Positions 28,277-36,991 of a stretch of DNA of 64,000 bases are shown one piece after another. The notes below the pieces were generated by a model. The model was not told the origin of the DNA and searched no databases. It worked only from the letters and a program-made list of their open reading frames with translations. Source of the stretch: Palsa-513 sp050010595 (lineage in GTDB: Bacteria > Actinomycetota > Thermoleophilia > Solirubrobacterales > Solirubrobacteraceae). Both the position numbers and the translations under genes were made by a program. Where the stretch lies: NCBI GenBank assembly GCA_050010595.1, contig JBEKKS010000010.1, forward strand, positions 1 to 64,000. The letters are read 5' to 3'. Positions within the stretch are counted from its first letter, which is position 1. Each line of letters opens with the position of its first letter.

Positions 28277-29076
28277 AACACGTCGATCGGAACCTTGACC
28301 GTCGCACTGGTCAGGCCGTTGGCGGTCGCGCTCAGGCGCAGCTGGTAGACGCCGCCCGCGAGCGCGTGGCCGTTCATACGGCCCGAGAAGTGGATCTTGT
28401 TGGGCCCGGCGGTGTCCTGATGGCTGAAGCTGCCGACGAGAAAGAACGAGGTGCAGTGGCGGCCGGCGGCTGCATGCGTGAGGCAAGCGGTGCCGTGCTT
28501 GAAGCCGGGCGTCGCGCGAACGACGCTCACCGTGACGCTCGCCGCCACGCTGTCGCTGTAGCTGATGTCGGTGCCGCTACCGTGCCCAGCGGAGGTCGGG
28601 CCGCCGCTCGTGGCGGCGAAGAAGGAGATCAGCGAGACCTTCAGCGCGCTGAGGACGGGCGGCGCGCTGCCTGCCGGCGGTGCCAGCGTCGTGACCGGCG
28701 CGGTGCGCGCTGACGGGGCACCGGTGCCGGCGCGACTGGAGGCCGTGACCGTGAACGTGTAGCCGACGTTCGCTTGCAGGCCACCGACGGTGATCGGCGA
28801 GCCGGCGCCGTAGGTCAGCTTGCCGCCGGGTTGCGTGGTCACGAAATAGCTGCCGGCGGGGGCTGGGCTCGACCCGGTCGCTCCGGTCGCGCCGCTCGCG
28901 CCACCGAAGCTCACGGTCGCAGCGTCGGCTCCCGCGGTCGCGGTGACGCCAACGGGCGGCGCCGGTGCGCCGCCCGAGCCGGTGGCGCCGGTCGCGCTCG
29001 CCGCCACCAGGGCGAGCGTTGGGAGCGCGAGCGCGGCGGCGAGCGCGCGAATCGTGCGTGGCTGCATCTTCCCCAT
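28273..29076 (-). CDS. secreted fibronectin type III-like protein
   Basis: 267 residues from ATG 29076. A signal peptide (to about ATGATGSG) is followed by an Fn3-like domain (PPVGVTATAGADAATVSFGG ... ITVGGLQANVGYTFTVTASS). A second beta domain has one cysteine pair near AGRHCTSFFLV, and ends HALAGGVYQLRLSATANG, a PKD/Ig-like edge strand common in Solirubrobacter-type surface proteins. Function unknown; probably a cell-surface or extracellular binding protein. It diverges from the phosphoesterase genes. Confidence 0.75.
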   Translation of the reverse strand: MGKMQPRTIRALAAALALPTLALVAASATGATGSGGAPAPPVGVTATAGADAATVSFGGASGATGATGSSPAPAGSYFVTTQPGGKLTYGAGSPITVGGLQANVGYTFTVTASSRAGTGAPSARTAPVTTLAPPAGSAPPVLSALKVSLISFFAATSGGPTSAGHGSGTDISYSDSVAASVTVSVVRATPGFKHGTACLTHAAAGRHCTSFFLVGSFSHQDTAGPNKIHFSGRMNGHALAGGVYQLRLSATANGLTSATVKVPIDVF

Positions 29077-29171
29077 CAACGAGCGATCGCGCGCAATGTA
29101 GTGGCGGTCCCGGTCAGCTCTCGCCGTGAAGCGTGCGCGTTCACCAACCGACCACACCTCAAAAACCGGAA

Positions 29172-30716
29172 ATGGGGTACCAAGAGGGTGTGCGACTCGG
29201 GTGGATCGTGCTGGCGGGAGTGGTTGGCCTTCTTGGACTTGCGCCGGCGGTCAGCGACGGCGCGGGCGGGCTGCCGCCGATCCGCCACGTCTGGATCATC
29301 GTGCTCGAGAACGAGAACGCGAGCACGACGTTCGGGGCGGGCAGTCAGGCGCCCTACCTCGCGCAGACGCTGCCCGCGATGGGGCAGTACCTGCCCAACT
29401 ACTACGGGATCGGGCACGACAGCAACGACAACTACATCGCGATGATCTCCGGGCAGGGGCCGAACCCGCAGACCCAGGCCGACTGCCAGGACTACGACGA
29501 CTTCGAGCCCGGGACCGAGGGACCCAACGGCCAGGCGATCGGCAGCGGCTGCATCTATCCGAGCTGGGTGGCGACGATCGCCGGGCAGCTCAGCAGCGCC
29601 GGCTACACGTGGAAGGCCTACGAGCAGGACATGGGCAACACGCCGAGCCGCGAATCGGCTACCTGCGGGCATCCGACGGTCGGATCGATCGACGGGACGC
29701 AGGAGGCGACGGCCGCGGACCAGTACGCGACGCGCCACGACCCGTTCGTGTAGTTCGACTCGATCCTCGACACGCCGGCCTGCAACGCGGACGTCGTCAA
29801 CTTCGACCAGCTGGCGGGCGACCTCCAGTCGGTCGCGACGACACCGAACTACAGCTTCATCACGCCGAACCTCTGCGACGACGGGCACGACTCGCCGTGC
29901 GCGAACGGCCAGCCGGGCGGGCTCGTCAGCGCGAACGAGTTCCTCGCGCAGACGGTGCCCGAGATCCTCGCCTCCCCCGCCTTCCAGCAGGACGGGCTGC
30001 TGATCGTCACCTTCGACGAGTCGGCCAGCGGGACGGGGTCCTGCTGCGGCGAGTCCGCTGACGCCGAGACGATCAACGGCTCGAACACGCCGAACCCGAG
30101 CGGCGACGACGGGGTCGGTGACGGCGGCGGCCAGGTCGGGGCGGTGCTCGTCTCCCCCTACATCCAGGCCGGGACCGTCAACCAGACCTCCTACAACCAC
30201 TATTCGATGCTCGGCTCGATCGAGGATCTGTTCGGCCTCGGGCGGCTCGGCTTCGCGGGCGTCGCGGGACTGCCGACGTTCGGCAGCGACGTCTTCGATC
30301 GCACGACGCCAGTGCCACCGCCGGGGAGCCTGCTCGGCGCCGCCGGGGGCGGTGGCGGCGCCACGACCGGGCCGAGCGGGACGAGTGGCTCGAGCGGCAC
30401 GACCGGGGTGCGCTGCGCGCCCGCGAGGATCGCGGCCGGGGCGCGCGGCAAGCTGCGGGCCGGCACCCTGATAGCGCGCGCCGTGCTGGTTCGCCGTGGC
30501 GCTCACGCGACGCTGCTGCTCGGCCTGCGCCACGCGGCGCTCGTGCGCGTGCGCGTGCGCGTCGGTGGCAGGGAGCGACGTCTGCGCCGCTTCGCCGGCA
30601 AGGCGTGCAAGGACTACACGGTGCCGCTGCCGCGCGGGGCGGCGCGCGTCAGCATCGCCGCCAGCATCGATCGCGGCGCCGCCCACGAGCAGCGCACGCT
30701 GCGGGTGGCGCTTTGA
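29172..30716 (+). pseudogene. secreted phosphoesterase (acid-phosphatase-like) interrupted by in-frame TAG
   Basis: One frame encodes a complete alkaline/acid phosphatase-superfamily phosphoesterase. It shows a signal peptide, IRHVWIIVLENENASTTF, YYGIGHDSNDNYIAMISGQ, NYSFITPNLCDDGHDSPC, LLIVTFDESA and GAVLVSPYIQAGT, then a Gly/Ser-rich linker and a basic C-terminal domain. TAG at 29751-29753 falls in HDPFV-stop-FDSIL, where the family has Tyr, so TAC to TAG is the simplest change. The rest of the frame is intact. Either the gene is freshly broken, there is a base error, or the stop is read through. Start is ATG 29172 or GTG 29190; the next gene overlaps the stop. Confidence 0.85.
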
Positions 30717-32521
30717 CGCCGCGTCCGGGACTGAGTCGCAGGCGCTTCCTGCAGGCGACGGGCGCCGTCGCGCTGGGCGCCGCTGCGGGCGAGCTCGGAT
30801 GGCTGACGCGAGTCGGCGCGGCGGCAGCCAGTAGCGGCGTGCGGGCGCCCAACTCGCTGCCCTACCCGAGCCTGCCGGCGGGGCAGCCGACCGGCGCGAT
30901 GCCGTTTGACCACATCGTCGTCGTGATGATGGAGAACCACTCGTTCGACAACTACCTCGGAATGCTGCCTGCCCGCGGGCAGAGCGCGGCCGACGGATTC
31001 ACGCTCGCGGGCGGCGTTCCGACCAACAGCAACCCCTACGGCGATGGCTACGCGTGGGTCACGCACGCGACGAGCATGTGCCAGCCGGTCGATGTCACGC
31101 AGGCCTGGGATGCGACGCACGAGGAGATCGACAACGGCCAGATGGACGGCTTTGCGAAGGTCGACGCCGGGCAGATGCTCTACTGGGACCAGAGCGACAT
31201 CCCGTTCTACTACTCGCTGGCGAGCACGTTCACGCTGGCCAACCGCTGGTTCTGCTCGGCGCCTTGCCAGACCTACCCGAACAGGCGCTTCCTGCTCGCC
31301 GGAACCGCCTCCGGGGTGATCGCGACCACCACATCGACGATCACCACATATCCAGCGAACGGGACGATCTTCGACCTGCTGAACACCTACGGGATCAGCT
31401 GGAAGGACTACTACAGCGACCTTCCACAGGCCGCGATCATCTTCGACAGCGTCGTGAAGTACCCCGGCAACCTCGCGCCGATCGCCGACTTCTTCGCGGA
31501 CTGCGCGGCGGGCAGCCTGCCGTCGGTGAGCTTCGTCGATCCGGAGTTCGGGGCGGCCGGCGACGTCGCCGCGCCACTACAGGACGTCCCGATCCCCGGG
31601 GTGCCGGCGCTCGGCAACCAGATCGCGACGCAGAGCGGCGACGAGGAGAATCCGGCTGACATCACAATCGGCGAGACGTTCGTCGCGAAGGTCGTGAGCG
31701 CGGTGATGAGCTCGCCTGCATGGCCCCGGACGCTGCTCGTCTGGACCTATGACGAGCACGGCGGCTACTACGACCACGTGCCCCCCGCCCCCGCGATCGA
31801 GCCGGACTCGATCCAGCCCGACCTCAGCGCGGGCGACTACCCGGGCGCCTACAACATCTACGGCGTACGAGTGCCGGCAGTCGTCGTCTCGCCTTACTCG
31901 CGCGCGGGGGCTGTGACGAACGTGATCCACGACCACACCTCGGTGCTCGCGACGATCGAGGCGCAGTGGAATCTCCCCGCCCTGACCTACCGCGACGCGA
32001 ACGCCGCCACGCTCGCCGACTTCCTCGATCCCGCAGCGGCAGCCTTCATGACGCCGCCGACGCTCGCGGCACCCGGCAACCTCGCCGCAAGCGAGGCCGG
32101 CTGCTCGGAGGCGGACCCGGCGCTGACTGTGCGCTCGAGTCCCGGCAGCGGACCGCTCGGGAGCGGTAGCGGCGCCGGCGGCGGGGCCAGCGGCAGCAGT
32201 GGCAGCACCGGCGCGAGCGGCAGCGCGGGCGCGAGCGCCCACCTCCCCCGGCTGCGCCTGCGCTACCGCGGACTGCGGACGAAGCTGCATGGTCTCGTGA
32301 TCGAGCTTGCAACGCTCGAGGGAGAGCTGCGCGACGTGCAGGTGGAGCTGCGTCGCGGCAGCGTGCCGATCGCGCGCACGCGCGTCGCGGCCGTCGGCAA
32401 GGCGTGGAAGCGCGTCGTGTTGCACCCGCTGGCCGGGCGGCACCTGCACGCCGGTCACTACGAGCTGACGATCAGCGAGGCCGGCGTCGTCCTCGCGAGC
32501 CGCCGGATCGACGTTCGCTGA
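30713..32521 (+). CDS. TAT-exported phosphoesterase / phospholipase C-like
   Basis: 602 residues from TTG 30713 (TTGA overlap with the previous stop). A twin-arginine signal SRRRFLQATGAVALGAA is followed by the phospholipase C / acid phosphatase core: FDHIVVVMMENHSFDNYLG (metal-binding Glu-Asn), CQTYPNRRFLLAGTASG, DEHGGYYDHVPP, RVPAVVVSPYSRAGAV and HDHTSVLATIE. A Gly/Ser-rich linker (about 475-510) leads to a C-terminal beta domain. It probably hydrolyses phospholipids or other phosphodiesters outside the cell. The two phosphoesterase genes form a pair. Confidence 0.9.
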   Translation: MTPRPGLSRRRFLQATGAVALGAAAGELGWLTRVGAAAASSGVRAPNSLPYPSLPAGQPTGAMPFDHIVVVMMENHSFDNYLGMLPARGQSAADGFTLAGGVPTNSNPYGDGYAWVTHATSMCQPVDVTQAWDATHEEIDNGQMDGFAKVDAGQMLYWDQSDIPFYYSLASTFTLANRWFCSAPCQTYPNRRFLLAGTASGVIATTTSTITTYPANGTIFDLLNTYGISWKDYYSDLPQAAIIFDSVVKYPGNLAPIADFFADCAAGSLPSVSFVDPEFGAAGDVAAPLQDVPIPGVPALGNQIATQSGDEENPADITIGETFVAKVVSAVMSSPAWPRTLLVWTYDEHGGYYDHVPPAPAIEPDSIQPDLSAGDYPGAYNIYGVRVPAVVVSPYSRAGAVTNVIHDHTSVLATIEAQWNLPALTYRDANAATLADFLDPAAAAFMTPPTLAAPGNLAASEAGCSEADPALTVRSSPGSGPLGSGSGAGGGASGSSGSTGASGSAGASAHLPRLRLRYRGLRTKLHGLVIELATLEGELRDVQVELRRGSVPIARTRVAAVGKAWKRVVLHPLAGRHLHAGHYELTISEAGVVLASRRIDVR

Positions 32522-32638
32522 GGCGCCGCCAGGCGGTCACCGATCGGTAACGCGATCGTCACCGCACTGCCACAAGCTCGTTGCGGCGCGTACCTAGGTT
32601 CACTCCGGCAGGGCTTCTTCTCACGACAGGAGGACCAC

Positions 32639-34393
32639 ATGCCGTTGAAGCACCAACTGAAGCGCGCTCGGCGCGGGCGGCTCCTCGCCGCCGGCGTCTC
32701 GGCGACGCTTGCGATCACGGCCATTGTCGCGACAGCCGAGGGAGACGTGCCGTTCGGGGGCCCCGGCCAGCCCCAGCTCTATCCCAACAACCTGTTGATC
32801 GCACGCAGCGTCTACGCGGAGCCGAGCATCACCGCGGGCGCGACGGGAGTCACCGGGACGCTGCTGCCACCGAACTGCACCAGCGCCTGCGGGCACGCCA
32901 ACACGGACGGGACCTACCCGCAGGTCTTCAACAACGACGAGGCGGACGGCTCCTTTGGCATCACCTCGCCGATCTTCCTCGACCAGGTCGACCCCAACAG
33001 CGGTCGCCTGCTCAACACGATCACGGTGCCGACGAGCGATGTCGTCACGAGCTTCTCCTCGAAGTCGGAGCTCGCGCTCAACCTCTCGACGAACGGCAAG
33101 TACGTCTCGTTCATGGGCTACGACGCGCCTGCGGCGACGCTCGACGTTTCGAATGCCGACACCCCGGGCGAGCAGGACACGGTCGCGAACAACAACGACG
33201 TCGGCCCGTGGTACCGGGAGGTCGTGACGCTCGACAGCCAGGGCAACTTCAAGGAGACCCTGACGAACGCCTACAGCGGTGACAACGGCCGCGCCGCGAT
33301 CATCGCCGACGGCAGCCCGACCGACCCGTTCGGCAATGACGACGACACGACCCAGCCGATCGCCTTCACGGCCGGCAACGCCGACGACGGCGGCAAGAAG
33401 ACGCCGTTTGCGGGCGGCATCGAGGGCGCGGGCGCGCAGGCGCTGGCGCCGTCGATCGGGCCGAAGGCGTTCCAGAACCCGGGCGCCCCGACACCGGTTG
33501 GCAGCTTCAACATCACCCAGCTCGGCGACGCGGCGGACAAGGTCGGCAAGGACACGAACTTCCGCGGCGAGACGATCTACAACAACGTCGTCTACTACAC
33601 GAAGGGCAGCGGCAGCAACGGCGTGAACACCGTGTACTTCATCGACACGACCGGCAAGGCCTGCCCGAACGGGGTCGGCGTGCCGCAGCCCGGTGCAGCG
33701 TTGCCGAGCGCGCCGATCGACTACAACCCGGCGACCGTCACGACGCAGGGTGTCGCGCCGTACAACATGTGCATTCTCGCGGGCTTCCCGACGACGCTGG
33801 CGAGCGCGTCGAGCGGCGTCCGCTATCCGTTCGGGATCTGGTTCGCCAACGCGGACACGCTCTACGTCGCGGATGAGGGCAGCAACACCGACACCTACAA
33901 CTCGACGACCAACACCTGGACCGATCCGCTCGACTCGACCGCGGGCCTGCAGAAGTGGGTCTTCAACTCGAGCACGCAGCAGTGGCAGCTCGCCTACACG
34001 CTGCAGAACGGCCTCAAGCTGGGCGTTCCCTACAGCGTGCCCGGCTACCCGACCGGCGTCAATGGCGGGCAGTACGGGACCGGGCTCCCGTGGGCGCCGG
34101 CGACGAGCGGCCTGCGCAACATCACCGGCCGCGTCAACTCGAATGGGACGGCAACGATCTGGGCCGAGACGGCAACCCAGAGCGGCAGCGGCGACGAGGG
34201 CGCCGACCCGAACGAGGTCGTAGCGATCACCGACTCGCTGAACGCGACGAGCCTGCCGAGCAGCGAGACGTTCCAAACGATCGCGGGCCCGACCAACGAC
34301 ACGGTCTACCGCGGCGTGTCGCTGACGCCCGGCTCGACCCAGTACGCGCAGCAGTTCCCGCAGTTCCCGTTCCACGGGCGCAAGCACCAGTAG
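32639..34393 (+). CDS. secreted protein, probable beta-propeller, unknown function
   Basis: 584 residues, signal peptide about 1-33, RBS AGGAGG 5-10 bp before the ATG. The mature part is rich in Asn, Thr, Gly and Asp. Blade-like repeats can be seen: FGITSPIFLDQVDPNSGRLL, GKYVSFMGYDAP, FRGETIYNNVVYYTKGSG, YPFGIWFANADTLYVADEG, VVAITDSLNATSLP. One Cys pair is near CTSACG. It looks like a complete extracellular propeller. I do not recognise the family. A TACCTAGGTT upstream may be its -10 region. The proximity to phosphoesterases suggests a shared extracellular role. Confidence 0.7.
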   Translation: MPLKHQLKRARRGRLLAAGVSATLAITAIVATAEGDVPFGGPGQPQLYPNNLLIARSVYAEPSITAGATGVTGTLLPPNCTSACGHANTDGTYPQVFNNDEADGSFGITSPIFLDQVDPNSGRLLNTITVPTSDVVTSFSSKSELALNLSTNGKYVSFMGYDAPAATLDVSNADTPGEQDTVANNNDVGPWYREVVTLDSQGNFKETLTNAYSGDNGRAAIIADGSPTDPFGNDDDTTQPIAFTAGNADDGGKKTPFAGGIEGAGAQALAPSIGPKAFQNPGAPTPVGSFNITQLGDAADKVGKDTNFRGETIYNNVVYYTKGSGSNGVNTVYFIDTTGKACPNGVGVPQPGAALPSAPIDYNPATVTTQGVAPYNMCILAGFPTTLASASSGVRYPFGIWFANADTLYVADEGSNTDTYNSTTNTWTDPLDSTAGLQKWVFNSSTQQWQLAYTLQNGLKLGVPYSVPGYPTGVNGGQYGTGLPWAPATSGLRNITGRVNSNGTATIWAETATQSGSGDEGADPNEVVAITDSLNATSLPSSETFQTIAGPTNDTVYRGVSLTPGSTQYAQQFPQFPFHGRKHQ

Positions 34394-34405
34394 GAAGGCA
34401 CTTCG

Positions 34406-34444
34406 GTCGCCCTCCGCGGGCCGCGAGGCTTTGCGGGGGGCGAC
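34406..34444. terminator. bidirectional terminator-like hairpin
   Basis: Inverted repeat GTCGCCC + CCGC / GCGG + GGGCGAC around an 18-base interior, 12 bp after the stop of the secreted protein gene and 12 bp before the stop of the convergent gene at 34457. No T-run follows on either strand, so it may act with Rho or as an mRNA 3' stabiliser. Confidence 0.5.
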
Positions 34445-34456
34445 TGTCGCTTGGCG

Positions 34457-35224
34457 CTAGCTACCGAGCGCCGCACGAGCGCGGTCGAGCAGGAGCTCGG
34501 TGAGAGCTCGCTCGAGCGGCGTAGACGGCACCTGACCGGTCTCGACGAGGTTCATGCTCACCTCGGCCTGGCCGTAGGCGAAGCCCTCCTCGTCGGCGTA
34601 GACGTTGACCGAGGTCTTCCGCTTGCCGCTGTGGACGGTGATCGTGAACCTCACGCGGATCCGGAACGCGGCCTTGAAGCCTGGGAGGACCGAGGCGACG
34701 CGGGTTACCGTCGGCGCCGTCACCGTCTCGTCCTTGGTCAGGCCCTTGCGGGCATCAGCCGCGAGGCCAGAGGCGATGCACGCCAGCGCCTTCTGCTGCT
34801 CGATTGCGCTCAGGTCATGCGTGACGTCGGCGGCGCTGGGCAGGATCTCGGTCTGGGACTCGATCTGGACCGAAACCAGCGACTGCCCGGCGGTGGTGAA
34901 CGCAGGCGATTGGGCCGTCGCGTAAGCATCGCTGTCGGGCGTCCCGCCATAGCACTTAGTCGTCTTGGCGTTCGATTGGCGCTCCGAGGGAGTTATCGGA
35001 TTCGCCTGCTCGCTCAGCTTTGCCACGTCGCTGTGGCGCAGATTGATCGCCTGGGCAGCCGCGGCAGCCTGTGTCCGGCTGACCGTCTTGATCGCGGCGA
35101 GCGCGGTGGCGGCTGCAACGAGCGTCACGGTGACGGCGAGGATCGCGGCAGGTCGGATGTGGCGGCGCGATCGCACGGAGCGCGAGAGGCTACTCGATGC
35201 GAGCGGGCGAGAAACCCACGCCAC
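34457..35224 (-). CDS. exported protein of unknown function
   Basis: 255 residues. A basic N-terminus with one hydrophobic helix near 25-47 (AAILAVTVTLVAAATALAA) acts as signal or anchor. The mature part has one Cys pair (C92 region TKCYGG; ALACIASG) and a beta-rich end (VRFTITVHSGKRKTSVNVYADEEGFAYGQ) resembling PknH-sensor or DUF-type extracytoplasmic folds, but no family could be fixed. It stands between a convergent neighbour and the deacylase gene 5 bp downstream. Confidence 0.65.
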   Translation of the reverse strand: MAWVSRPLASSSLSRSVRSRRHIRPAAILAVTVTLVAAATALAAIKTVSRTQAAAAAQAINLRHSDVAKLSEQANPITPSERQSNAKTTKCYGGTPDSDAYATAQSPAFTTAGQSLVSVQIESQTEILPSAADVTHDLSAIEQQKALACIASGLAADARKGLTKDETVTAPTVTRVASVLPGFKAAFRIRVRFTITVHSGKRKTSVNVYADEEGFAYGQAEVSMNLVETGQVPSTPLERALTELLLDRARAALGS

Positions 35225-35228
35225 GCCT

Positions 35229-35699
35229 CTACTTCGCGATCGTTGCGAGCGTTGCTTGCTGTGTCGCGAGCAGCGCAGGGCCCGGCATCTCGACCGAGGC
35301 CGTCTGGCGCCCGGCGTTGAACCTGACGAGCGGCGTGGCCGCGATCTGCGGGTCGACGATCGTCAAGACGCCGAACAGGCTCCCGAACGGAGGCACCGCG
35401 CCCTTCTCGAGGCCCGTGATGTCGTGTAGCTCCTCGGCGGTCGCGAAGCGGATCTCGCGCACGCCCAGCAGGCGCTTCACGGCCTTCCAGTCAAGCTGGC
35501 GATCGCCGGGCAGGACCGCGAGCACGAAGCTTCCTGCGGCCTTCAAGAGCAGGGCCTTGGCGCCACTCTCGGGGCTCACGCCGCGAACGCGCGCAGCCTC
35601 CTCGCTGGTTGTGACGGCCTCATGCTCCCAGGCACGGAAGGAGACGCCGGATTGCTCGAGCAGCTCGATCAGCGCTGCATAGACGTCGCGATTGTCCAT
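35229..35699 (-). CDS. YbaK/ProX-type aminoacyl-tRNA deacylase
   Basis: 156 residues from ATG 35699. Typical features: WEHEAVTTSEEAARVRG, AKALLLKAAGSFVLAVLPGD (the conserved Lys-containing strand), DWKAVKRLLG, and GAVPPFGSL near the C-terminus. YbaK-fold proteins hydrolyse mischarged aminoacyl-tRNA such as Cys- or Ala-tRNAPro. The exact substrate cannot be read from the sequence. Confidence 0.9.
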   Translation of the reverse strand: MDNRDVYAALIELLEQSGVSFRAWEHEAVTTSEEAARVRGVSPESGAKALLLKAAGSFVLAVLPGDRQLDWKAVKRLLGVREIRFATAEELHDITGLEKGAVPPFGSLFGVLTIVDPQIAATPLVRFNAGRQTASVEMPGPALLATQQATLATIAK

Positions 35700-35746
35700 C
35701 GCCGAGAGTCTCCCACCGCGCCGCTCGTCGCCGCAGCGCGCTGTCC

Positions 35747-35950
35747 TCACCCGCTGCGCTTTGGGGGCCGGCCGCGCTTGGGCATCGGGCCTGCTTTCTG
35801 GGGCATTCGCCCGGAGTCCGTGAGGGCCTGGCGCAGGAGCATCTCGACGTGGGCGTTCAGGCTGCGAAACTCGTCGGCAGCCCAACGGGCGAGCGCGTCG
35901 TGCACCGTCGGATCGATGCGCAGCAGTACCGGTTTGCGCTCACGGCTCAC
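35747..35950 (-). CDS. Arc-like ribbon-helix-helix DNA-binding protein
   Basis: 67 residues. KPVLLRIDPTVHDALARWA forms the strand and first helix and RSLNAHVEMLLRQAL the second helix of an Arc-type RHH domain. The C-terminus is basic and Pro-rich (PMPKRGRPPKRSG). Its ATG overlaps the SPFH gene's stop by 4 bp. RHH proteins of this size usually repress their own operon; an AT-rich palindrome upstream of the SPFH gene (36889-36919) is the obvious site. Confidence 0.85.
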   Translation of the reverse strand: MSRERKPVLLRIDPTVHDALARWAADEFRSLNAHVEMLLRQALTDSGRMPQKAGPMPKRGRPPKRSG

Positions 35951-36861
35951 GTATAGAGCGTCCCGGTGTTGACGACCGGGGATGCCGGCTGGTCACCGCA
36001 GAGGACGACCATCAGGTTGCTCACCATCGCCGCTTTGCGCTCCTCGTCAAGCTCGACGATGCCACCCTCAGCCAACCTTTCGAGGGCCATCTCAACCATC
36101 CCGACGGCACCCTCGACGATGCGCGAGCGTGCTGCGACGACGGCGTTGGCCTGCTGGCGGCGGAGCATTGCCTGGGCGATCTCCGAGGCGTAGGCAAGAT
36201 GGCTGATGCGCACTTCGACGATCTCGACGCCGGCGATGATCACCCGCTGTGCGACCTCCTCGGCGAGCTCTCCGGCGACGACATCGGTCGAGCCACGCAG
36301 CGACGTGCCCGTTTCCATCGGGTTGTCGTAAGGGTGGGTCGTCGCGACATGGCGCAACGCCGACTCGGCCTGGACCTCGACGAAGTTGACGTAGTCATCG
36401 ACGGCGAACACCGCGCGGGAGGTGTCGGCCACCTGCCAGACGACGATCGCGGCGATCTCCACCGGGTTGCCGTCAGCGTCGTTGACTTTCAGGTGGTTGG
36501 TCTCGAAGTTCCTGACGCGGATGCTCAGGCTGCGGCGGTCCGACAGCGGCAGGATCCACCAGAATCCGGCCCGACGGACCGTTCCGACGTAGCTCCCGAA
36601 GAACCGCACGACCTTCGTTTGGCCGGGCTGCACGATGACCAGCGAGGTCAGGATGATCACGCCGGCGGCGACTGGCACGACGGCAAGGCCCGCGTCGGAG
36701 CCTGCGGCAATCAGCACGGCCGCGGCGATACAGGCGCCGAGCGCAAGTACTCCGAACCAGCCGCTGATCGCCCAGGCGGGCCGCTCGTGGATTTCGACCC
36801 TGGTTCCCGAATGCCCGACAGGAGTCGCCTCGGGCTGGCGGTAGGGCTGGTCGGCGTTCAT
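35947..36861 (-). CDS. SPFH/band-7 membrane protein
   Basis: 304 residues from ATG 36861. Two adjacent membrane helices near 33-75 (a hairpin) are followed by an SPFH domain: VIVQPGQTKVVRFFGSYVGT, GFWWILPLSDRRSLSIRVRN, VEIAAIVVWQVADTSRAVF, and then a helical region (AEEVAQRVIIAGVEIVEVRISHLAYASEIA; MLRRQQANAVVAAR). Members organise membrane microdomains and regulate proteases. It forms an operon with the RHH gene. The frame stays open upstream of 36861 but contains no credible start region. Confidence 0.92.
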   Translation of the reverse strand: MNADQPYRQPEATPVGHSGTRVEIHERPAWAISGWFGVLALGACIAAAVLIAAGSDAGLAVVPVAAGVIILTSLVIVQPGQTKVVRFFGSYVGTVRRAGFWWILPLSDRRSLSIRVRNFETNHLKVNDADGNPVEIAAIVVWQVADTSRAVFAVDDYVNFVEVQAESALRHVATTHPYDNPMETGTSLRGSTDVVAGELAEEVAQRVIIAGVEIVEVRISHLAYASEIAQAMLRRQQANAVVAARSRIVEGAVGMVEMALERLAEGGIVELDEERKAAMVSNLMVVLCGDQPASPVVNTGTLYT

Positions 36862-36888
36862 GGGTCCCTCCCATTCGAGCGATGCAGA

Positions 36889-36919
36889 TAAAAGCGATAC
36901 CAAATAGATATCACTTTTA
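36889..36919. promoter_or_regulatory. AT-rich palindromic operator before the SPFH-RHH operon
   Basis: Left arm TAAAAGCGATACC, 5-bp AAATA centre, right arm GATATCACTTTTA. The arms match at 11 of 13 positions. It is strikingly AT-rich in this GC-rich DNA and lies 28 bp upstream of the SPFH ATG. TATCTATTT or TATCGCTTT within it could be a -10. Likely bound by the RHH protein of the operon. Confidence 0.65.
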
Positions 36920-36991
36920 CCGCTTCGCCGCAATCCGTGTCGACATTCCGCTGATAGCCTCCCGTCAGGACGCGATCGCGAGGGGTGCGCG

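Noticed and set aside
32621..34387. A 588-codon minus-strand open frame opposite the secreted propeller-like gene
   Set aside because: Composition (Arg/Val/Asp runs) is that of a reverse-strand shadow; the plus strand has a signal peptide and a strong RBS.
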